Position numbers and translations under genes: made by a program | Shown: in pieces, positions 57,001-64,000 of the stretch | Layout: every line of letters starts with the position of its first letter | Numbering within the stretch: position 1 is the stretch's first letter | Assembly: GCA_010015675.1 (NCBI GenBank) | Contig: ML977017.1 | Span: forward strand, 331,468-395,467 | Reading direction: 5' to 3' | Length of the DNA stretch: 64,000 nucleotides | Source of the DNA: Byssothecium circinans | Lineage: Eukaryota; Ascomycota; Dothideomycetes; Pleosporales; Massarinaceae | Notes under the pieces: generated by a model | Seen by the model: only the letters and a program-made list of their open reading frames with translations | Database searches by the model: none | Told to the model about the DNA's origin: nothing

Positions 57001-57165
57001 ATTGCACCTGACTTTGCGCGCTCGACAGCATTGGCATGCTTTGGAAGCCCTCCTCTTCACCGAGCGCCCAGTAGCAGTTCCATCCAATCCAGCTTGGGCA
57101 GCTTTGCGCTTCGGCAGTTGTGGCATGTCGAAATGGTCCGACGGGGACGTTGAGCATTCAGACAT
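54097..57165 (-). CDS. Zn2Cys6 regulator of fatty-acid use, FarA/CTF1 type
   Basis: Three exons, 56921-57165, 55989-56727 and 54097-55821, give 902 residues. The Zn2Cys6 cluster (C44, C47, C54, C63, C66, C73) lies in RRASKACQCCRARKVRCNV with CTNCRLDEVECIVSES, near identical in pattern to FarA and cutinase transcription factor 1. The fungal-specific regulator domain (about 210-560) contains LRNEMIRAYIEFIHPYMPLLD, DYESDRVSLVQALLLLTYYYETPDD, WHWMGVATSVAHTIGLHRNP and LWKRIWWSTYMRDRLIALGMRRPTRI. In Aspergillus, FarA induces beta-oxidation and peroxisome genes on long-chain fatty acids; in Fusarium, CTF1 controls cutinase. The introns (about 190 and 170 bp) are longer than usual here. The acidic C-terminus may be an activation region. 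Confidence 0.93.
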
Positions 57166-59533
57166 GGCGACGCGTTATTCCCGTGAAAGATATCGTGGTG
57201 AAATGGTGGAATGTGGGGAAGAGGCAGAAATGACATCGCAATGCGCACCGGGGGGATGAGAAGGTTATGTATGGCGCCAGGTTTCGCCATGGTGGATTGC
57301 TCATCGGACTGGCCAGAGCTCGGGCCCTCCGAGCGGCTTGTTCGACGCTTTTGTTGCGTTTACTTTTTATCGCTCATGACATGCCTCAACCCCGGTGGGG
57401 ATAGTTGCACTAACCCGCAGGCCCCAGATTCGGATCATCGGCGCTTTGCACTTGGCGGAGGAGTGCCGGCCCTTCTCGGATGGCGTCGGGACAAGATTAC
57501 TACAATAAGAGCGATAGCGGTGCAGCACGTCGTCTTATTCGTGAACGAGAGTATGGCGTACGGAAGACGTGCGCACGATGTTTGTTCTCTGCATCCGTTG
57601 CCCTTTGCACGAGCGAGTAGGGAGGCGGGAAGACTGAAGACTCCATTCACCCTGATCAATCCATTCAAGCACTGCGGAAGAGTGTATCCGAACACGGTCA
57701 AAACCGGGCGACAGATTCACAGAACGACAATTGCTCGCGGTCAGAACTGACGCCTTTCTGACCGGAGAGGAAGTTCACACGGCCAATAATGAAGACGCGT
57801 CCTCAAACAGTCGCGGGACAACGGCAATCTCCGGCTTCCATGCATCTCTGTAGTCCACCTGACCGCTCCAAGCCTGCTCCAAGACTCCAGAGGGCGGAGA
57901 TCGTTGGCACCATCGTGGTAAACTAGTCATTTCTGGAACCCCAGGCACAGTCCCTTATATCTGGAAAGTGCATCTAAAGTTGACCGAGATGGATGGGATT
58001 AATGAAGCAGCTCACAATTGAGATCGAGCAAGGGGAACTTGTGGGGCTGGAGCATGATCCCTGACACTATACTGGTCGGTGAAGACTCGGACGTGACCTC
58101 CATTCCCCCGTTGTGGCCGTCGTTCCTTCCTCAAACTGGGCGAAATGTTCCCTTTCAGATTTGTTGGACTGCTCCTCTATATCCTTTGATTCGTGAAATG
58201 ATAACGCATTAATATCTTCTGTATACCTTTCCTCAGGACAAAGATCACTGATACTGGCCTATATCTCAAGTACCGATTCCACCAACCGACCTGCAGACTC
58301 GGAATGGATAAACGTTCAAGCGGCGTACGACTCCGGTCAGGGATGCAGTCGGAGCCAGATCATGATCCATAATTACGCAAACCTGAAATCAGGGAGTCAA
58401 GACTTTTACGACTCCACAACTGGTACCTTTTCACTGTTTGTAAGTAATCACACACAATCCTTTGCTTGTGTAATTTTCAGGGGGGGCACCTTAGCCCTAT
58501 GTTCGTACGAAGCTTAATGCTCACACGATCACCATGGCGGTGTACTTGACAGGCTTCGATGCATCGCCTTACTCATGGCCATGTTAGATCGTGTTTGTGT
58601 CACCCTAGAGAGGTCAACTAGGCCACAAAAGGCTACTGACCTCATGCGATGTGGGGAATTGGAAGTCGGATAAACCAATTCTAGATCCAACATGATTTTT
58701 ACCACGAGGTACTCCGTATGTGTATTGACCAAAAGGAGTACCCCACCAAACGTATTGACCATTTGATACTTGCTGGGTCACCCAAAGAATGAATGGCCCT
58801 TTACCTCAAGTATCCACGTTCGCAGTACCCCGGTCTTATTGCAGTAAGCCGATGGATATGTAATCTTTCCGAGATCGAAAGTTCAACGACTTGGACTTGT
58901 TAGATGTCGGAGGTAATGGAAGCATCGGCACGACCAAAGCTCGAATCATCTACGCTGCCCTGTATCTATGTGAAGAGGCCCAGGTATGCCTGCCGGGTTG
59001 ATGATGCAATGTAGTTCCTTTAAAGTCAAACGGATTCATTCTGCTGGAATCATGATACCGTCTCTTTCCGAAGACCCCAAGACTGGATATGCTAGATGGC
59101 AAGCTGTAAAGACCCGTGAGAACTTGGTGGCAGAATTTTTTGATATTTGTTACTGTGCAACGCTATTTCACCTCGAACCACTGATTTCTTTACGACCAGA
59201 GGACGAAGTGAAGGTTCATGTGTTGTTTGTAGGTAGAGAAAGAAGTAAACGGGCGAGCATACTAACATCTGAACAATTGCTTCCATCTTAAGTGAGTATT
59301 TTGCAGCTTAAGCGAAAGGGTTTTGGCCTCAAGTAAGACCGTCTTGCATCTGAGAAAGGGTCCAGCTCGTGAGTCCGGGCGCCTGGTTCCAGTCGACACA
59401 TGCAACACAGAGCCGCGCTAACCCCAAAACGCCTTAGCCCCCGCCCCCGTTATCCCACTTGCTCCCCAACTTTCCCCCTCAACCATCAATAAAATACCCC
59501 GAGCACCTTCCCAGCCAAAACCAGAGTCCGCAA
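57166..59533. other. 2.4 kb gene-poor interval
   Basis: No complete gene was built. The left 0.6 kb is presumably promoter of the FarA/CTF1 gene. Coding-like pieces lie at 58.2-59.3 kb (next entry). A long plus-strand frame at 57211-57750 lacks protein-like composition and is judged random. Confidence 0.5.
58190..59291 (+). other. Exon-like pieces of an unrecognised gene
   Basis: At about 58200-58440 an open frame reads as protein (DSEWINVQAAYDSGQGCSRS; IMIHNYANLKSGSQDFYDST) and stops at a perfect donor GTAAGTAAT at 58441. At about 58880-58982 another open piece (LLDVGGNGSIGTTKARIIYA, then ALYLCEEAQ) runs into CAG|GTATGC. A third open piece covers 58986-59291. The pieces share one strand but no consistent chain of introns was found and no start is clear. 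It may be a decayed or fast-evolving gene; I recognise no family. Confidence 0.25.
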
Positions 59534-60411
59534 ATGGCGCCGCCAAAGCTCGACACGCTTCCCCCCGAAATTCTCTTCAACATCCTCTCCTACACGACGC
59601 CCCTATCCACCGCCCTCCTCCCAAAACATCCTCTCTTAGCAACAGCCGCCACATCCAAGCACCTCTGCGGCGTCGTGGAAGAATACTGCCGCGGCCTTCT
59701 CAAGCGCCATGCCAATATCAGTCCGCCAAAAGCGCCCAAGACCGGAGCTTTTGTCTGCCGACGCAAATGGTTCAAATGGCTACGAGAGACGTGTCAGGTC
59801 TGTGGGAGAGCGAGTGTGAGGAAGGCGATTCTAGACGCAGGCTTGACTTGCTGCAAGAGATGCGATGACAAGAATTTCCCGAAGATGGTGAGTCAAAGAG
59901 GAGCCATGGTTTAGTTAGAAGAATGTAGCTAATAGGGATACAGACGCAAACGCATGCCATCCAACACCACGGCCTCTCAAAGCTCGACCTCTTCACCCCC
60001 AACGCGCTGCACCCGACCCTCCCACCCCTCTCCCTGGGAACATACATGGTCGGCCCCAGCGAAACACTCATGATCTCCGAACGCTCCGTCCTCGACCGCA
60101 AAGCCCACATCCGCAGCTTGCTCAGCGAAGAGAACCGCGACGATGCAACCTACCTGAGGCGTAGGGCTGCGGCACATGGGCGAATAATACTGCATATGGA
60201 TCTCGTATACACTGTGTTTTTTTGTAAGGGACGCTGGGTCAAGGCACATAGGTTTAGGGGCGAAGGAGGTAAGAAGAAGATGAGGTGTAAGAGTCTGGAG
60301 ACGGAGGAGGGGAGGGAGAGGTATGTTAGGCAGGGCTTGGAGAAGGAGTGGAGGACTATGGGGTTGTGGGAGGGGAGGTCGGTGGAGACACCTATTGAGA
60401 TTGAAGATTGA
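59534..60411 (+). CDS. F-box protein
   Basis: Two exons, 59534-59887 and 59944-60411, with a 56-bp intron (GTGAGT donor, GCTAAT branch site), give 273 residues. The N-terminal F-box is KLDTLPPEILFNILSYTTP...LLATAATSKHLCGVVEEYCRGLL. A Cys-rich segment follows (CQVCGRASVRKAILDAGLTCCKRCDDKNFPKM), a possible zinc-binding knuckle with paired Cys. The second exon (HHGLSKLDLFTPNALHPTLPPLSLGTYM) continues an unassigned conserved-looking domain with a highly basic patch near 235. It likely belongs to an SCF ubiquitin ligase; the target is unknown. Confidence 0.82.
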
Positions 60412-61292
60412 GAGGCTGGGAGATATTGATAGTCCTCTTTGCATGCTTGTGCATGTGTCGAGACAGAGGGCGCTGGTGGGTTTGTTTTGGTGGAGCTCGG
60501 TCTGGAATTGGGCTGCAGTGGTACACGATTAAGGTGCTGGGAGTGTTTCATCTTCACATGCTTGTGCACGTACTGAGAAGAGGGGCGTTGGTGAGGGTTG
60601 TTCTGGTGGAGCTCGGGTTGGAACTGCGCTGCGGTGGCCAAAGTACCGAAGCCCATGCAGGCTTCTTTTGAAAGCAGTAGGATATGATACCCAGTTTAAA
60701 TACTCAGACTCACATTTGCATCCACTACTCTGCTCCCTTGTATCCTAGTACTTGACTCGCTTCCATAATCATAATTCGGAGGCTACTCCGCCCACCTCAT
60801 TTACTACCTATGTACGCTAGGATCTAATCCTCTAGCGGAGCTGCAAGTCGTCGACTGCAGCGGCATAGTCTTAGAGTCCCAGCAGTTAGCATATGCAGTT
60901 GATAGCACTTGGCCCTAGCTTGGCCCTCATAAAGCGTATCCAGACGTTTGGCAGAGGTCTGCGCATGTGGACGACCAGTCGTAGCTAAATGACTGACGAT
61001 ATACCTCGCACGCAGATTCAACCACCACGAATAGCGGGTACTGTGGCATGCATCCATCCGCCTTTAAATCTCTCTTCACGTGCTGCTCTGAAAATATGCA
61101 GAACTGATCAATCTCGAATGAATTTTCTACAGAGTATTATTGCGTGCTACACCCCTACTCCACCCAAAGTACATACTCGGAAGAGCTCAGATGGATGACG
61201 CGGGCTTGTATTAAATAAATATGCCGAAAGTACAGTATGGTTTGACCTCGTCAAATCAAAAGAGACACAATGGATGGTCCCTACGCTCCGAA
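60412..61292. other. Convergent intergenic interval
   Basis: 881 bp between the F-box and RBR stop codons. The left end contains a diverged tandem duplication (60441-60640). The rest shows nothing recognised. Confidence 0.55.
60441..60640. repeat. Diverged tandem duplication, 115-bp period
   Basis: Copy one is 60441-60525 and copy two 60556-60640. Shared blocks include CATGCTTGTGCA, TTGTT(T/C)TGGTGGAGCTCGG and GGAA(T/C)T...GCTGC. I estimate roughly four fifths identity by eye. It starts 30 bp after the F-box stop codon, so it may lie in the 3' untranslated region. Confidence 0.8.
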
Positions 61293-63809
61293 CTACCCCC
61301 CTTGCGGGGGGTTTCCTCTGGGTCCCTGATTTCTGACAATGTGATGATGGTGATGTTGATGGTGGTGGTGGTGAACGTGAGGTGGCCGGGGTGCTGGATG
61401 ATTCGCATGGAGAACTCGAGGTTGCGGTGCCTGAGCATTGACTTGTTGATCAAACTGAGCCCATAGGTGTCGCTGATGTACGAGATGGGGTATGGCTGCG
61501 GCGCCTGGAGCCAGTTGCAAGCCTTGTAGATCCGCTCCCGGCGCTCCCATGAATTGGCCAACACCACCTGGGAACATGTTTCCTAAGCCTTGACTAGGCA
61601 GATGAGTAAGTTGATCGGACATTATAGAGAGGAATATATATGATGAACTCTACTTGACTTACTGCCGGGGTAGCGGTCCAGGGCCATGAAACGGCATGAA
61701 AATATTAGGAAATTCCCGTAGCACTTGGCCTTCTCTTCCGACTACTGGTGGTGGTTGTGGCGCCGGGGCGTTTACGAGTGCGCCGCCAGCCATGTGGTAT
61801 GGAAACCGAACGTGGTCCGCCTGCGCTCTACCTTGACGGCTCTGTTCAGCTTGCTTGACACGGTCCGAAACTTGGATTGTGAGATCTGCCTCAGAAATGT
61901 TGGGGTTTTCGGCCTGCACCTTAGCCCTGGCCTCTGCCGCAGCTTTCTTGACCTCCTCTTCGTGTCGAGCTTCGACATTGTCGTGGAGGGGACATTTGGA
62001 GCTACCCCTGGGATCTCCACTGCCGTCGCTAAAATGATGGTAGTCACGGACGTCTTTTGAACAGACGTAGCACTGCACATTTCCACAACGCGTACATGCC
62101 ATTTTGTTGCACCCGGCAAGCTTGATGAACGGATGCTTGCATTTGTTACAGTGCCGTATCAGGGCTGCCGACATTGCCTCCTCGACGCCATGCCTGGCGG
62201 ACAATTTGTCCTCGTCCTTGACCTCTTTGCAGCTGAGGGGGATGTGCGTCTCTTTCTGGCATAGTCGACAACTGACCTTGCGGCATTTTGGATTCTGACA
62301 ACGAAATTCCTTGTCAACATCAACCGGCGGACATTCCGCCTTGTAGTCGCAGAATGGACATTCAGAAAGAAAGTCAAGTCCAGCAGCAGCTAGGTCTTCC
62401 AGCTGTTGCATGTGTTCCAGCCGCTCGAAGGATGTCTCGGAGAGAAACTCCTGCAGCTGCCGACGTGTGAAGGTGCCCACGCAGTTGGGATCCGCAAAGC
62501 ATACCACTTTCACTCGTCCAAGACCCATTTCACCTTCGACATACTTGGACGCACAAGACAAGCAGAAGAAGTGGACGGTTTCACCGCTGCAGCTCGTCAT
62601 TCTGTTGATGGGAATGTCATCAAAGCAGCACTGACACTCGCCCATTTCGCCTAACCGCTGGGCTTCGCGCAGGTTTGCTTGCTCGGCTCTCTCAAGTTCT
62701 TCGGCTCTTCGCCGTTTCGACGTCTCCATGTCGTCTCTCTTCCTAGCTGCCTCCAGCTCCTTTGGAATTTGGCTTCCGCGGTCGATCAGTGTGTTAATCA
62801 TGTAGCGCTTTTGGCGCGGTGTCCTAATCTTAGTAAAGCCTTGAGGGTTTGGCGCAATATTTTGATACGTCCGTAATTGTTTACTGAGTACCCCATACGA
62901 TTTGAAGAAGGTTTTGTTGTCTTCGAGGACGTTTTCAAGATGCCGCACTGGTACCGAAAGGAACTCGTCTTTCAACAATTCAAGTCTGTGAAGTCGTCAG
63001 TATTTATACATCATTACAGCTTAGTGGTGAAGCGTCATCGGTGTGTCGTGACAGGTGCATGCGGTCTACCTAGGACTGGAAGCCACGTGAAGGCATACTT
63101 TCTTTGCTTGTCCCAATCGAACAGCACAGTCACGTGTCAAAAGTTTGCACCGCCTTACCTTGGCCAACCTAAGGGAAATTTTGGGGGGTTTTGACACATG
63201 ACTGCAATAGGTGGCCGCAGATCAGTTTGTACAATAAAGATGAACAAAAAACCGCATCCGACGTGTAGGGAGGACTCACGCATCTTTGGAGTAGCTGATT
63301 GCACGTGCATCGTGTTCGCTCGGCTCCAATCCTTCATAGTCGTCACTCTCACGCTTCCTCTTACGGCTGTCGACTTCATCCTGCTCTTTTGGATAAACAT
63401 CACCGTCGAGAAGCTGTAGGATAATACGCTGACATGTGGTTGGTGTGCGGGCTGCCCCGTTGATGAGCGTGAGAACGTGTTGCACGGATACGTCTGGCAG
63501 AACATTTAGGACCATCTGTAGGCACTCAGCTTCCGTGACGGGTTCATTGTCAATAGACACGGGCGCTGCATTGACAGCGACGGGCACTGCGGGGCCTGGG
63601 TCTTCCGGCATGTCAAGGTCTGGTATGTCGGCCAGACTAGTGAGGTCGATAAATTCGGAATCGTCCGCACGGTCGGCATCGTTTGCAACGACGCGATGAT
63701 GGTGTAGATGCTCGTCAGCGAACGCGTTGAAGTGGGCATCTTGAGGTTCAAAACTGAAATCTGAATCATATTCGTCGTCTGACACCAAGTTGACGATGTG
63801 GCCGTCCAT
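61293..63809 (-). CDS. RBR (RING-IBR-RING) E3 ubiquitin ligase, RNF216/TRIAD3-like
   Basis: Three exons, 63280-63809, 61663-62985 and 61293-61593, give 717 residues. The N-terminus is acidic with VNLVSDDEY and EFIDLTSL, which look like SUMO-interacting motifs. RING1 lies about 294-345 (CQCCFDDIPINRMTSC...FFCLSCASKY), IBR 386-429 (CPFCDYKAECP...CRKVSCRLC...SC) and RING2 456-485 (CNKCKHPFIKLAGCNKMACTRCGN). C469 in LAGCNKM is the expected catalytic Cys. The C-terminal exon is Gly/Gln/Pro-rich and carries a His tract. RBR ligases pass ubiquitin through a RING2 thioester. Intron 1 is long (294 bp) and may hide a small exon. Confidence 0.92.
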
Positions 63810-64000
63810 TTCTCCTGTTGGTTGGGGTAATATCAGAGGTGTGCGATGCTCAAGGGTTCGAAAAAGCTGGCAGTAGCAATCCAGGCTAAAGCTTCGTATC
63901 AAAACTTTGTCAGCAGTTTGCAATATATCTGGTGTGCTTAATGCCGACTTGGCGCATCGGTAAGTGAAGGGGTGAGGCCGCAGAGTTTATTTCTAGTCGT
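63810..64000. promoter_or_regulatory. Upstream region of the RBR ligase gene
   Basis: The frame remains open upstream of the chosen ATG, but no better start is seen. The sequence to the window edge is taken as 5' untranslated region and promoter. Confidence 0.4.

Noticed and set aside
57211..57750. 179-codon plus-strand open frame
   Set aside because: Begins in the first exon region upstream of the regulator, odd composition rich in Arg/Cys/Gly, no splice or domain support.
1..64000. CRISPR array, rRNA genes, prophage or bacterial operons
   Set aside because: No regularly spaced repeats, no rRNA-like stretches, and all supported genes are eukaryotic with spliceosomal introns or single exons in fungal context.

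Overview
The window is nuclear DNA of a filamentous ascomycete (Pezizomycotina). I infer Dothideomycetes, probably Pleosporales, from the feel of the proteins, but no search was run. Supporting signs are short introns (about 45-75 bp) with GT-AG ends and CTAAC/CTGAC-type branch sites, 200-450 bp divergent promoters, Zn2Cys6 regulators, and one very AT-rich transposon copy with an assembly gap. Gene models below were built by reading frames and splice sites by eye. For multi-exon genes I checked that phases close and that the coding length divides by three.

Layout. 1-546: 5' part of a Kelch-type gene cut by the window edge. 0.55-4.78 kb: gene-free. 4.8-8.6 kb: HpcH/HpaI aldolase, a glutaredoxin-like gene and a CHORD-CS (RAR1-like) gene, the last two divergent with a TIR transposon between them. 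9.2-16.9 kb: F-box-like gene, an intronless RelA/SpoT-domain gene, a CorA-like pseudogene and a GT8-type glycosyltransferase. 18.5-29.3 kb: a regulator with a BED-like finger plus Zn2Cys6, an mpaB-type oxygenase, p23, Vps24, a TTC1-like TPR protein, a HAD phosphatase and Trm11. 29.3-31.8 kb: gene-poor, with decayed or unrecognised coding-like pieces. 31.8-43 kb: MYND/Mss51-like protein, SCAP with a sterol-sensing domain, Acl4, Gir2, an LYR protein and Mms2. 43.4-48.7 kb: Mon2. 48.8-57.2 kb: an unrecognised helical protein, ethanolamine kinase, a small HTH-like protein and a FarA/CTF1 fatty-acid regulator. 57.2-64 kb: gene-poor stretch, F-box protein and an RBR ubiquitin ligase.

Most genes are single-copy housekeeping functions: endosomal trafficking (Vps24, Mon2), chaperones (p23, CHORD-CS, TTC1-like), translation and tRNA (Acl4, Gir2, Trm11), ubiquitin (Mms2, RBR, F-box) and lipid control (SCAP, FarA/CTF1, ethanolamine kinase). 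No secondary-metabolite cluster, rRNA, convincing tRNA or CRISPR was seen. The items most worth a second look are the stand-alone RelA/SpoT gene, the dual-finger regulator, two GC-AG introns, the transposon inside a divergent promoter, and the unexplained coding-like stretches at 29.4-30.4 and 58.2-59.3 kb.
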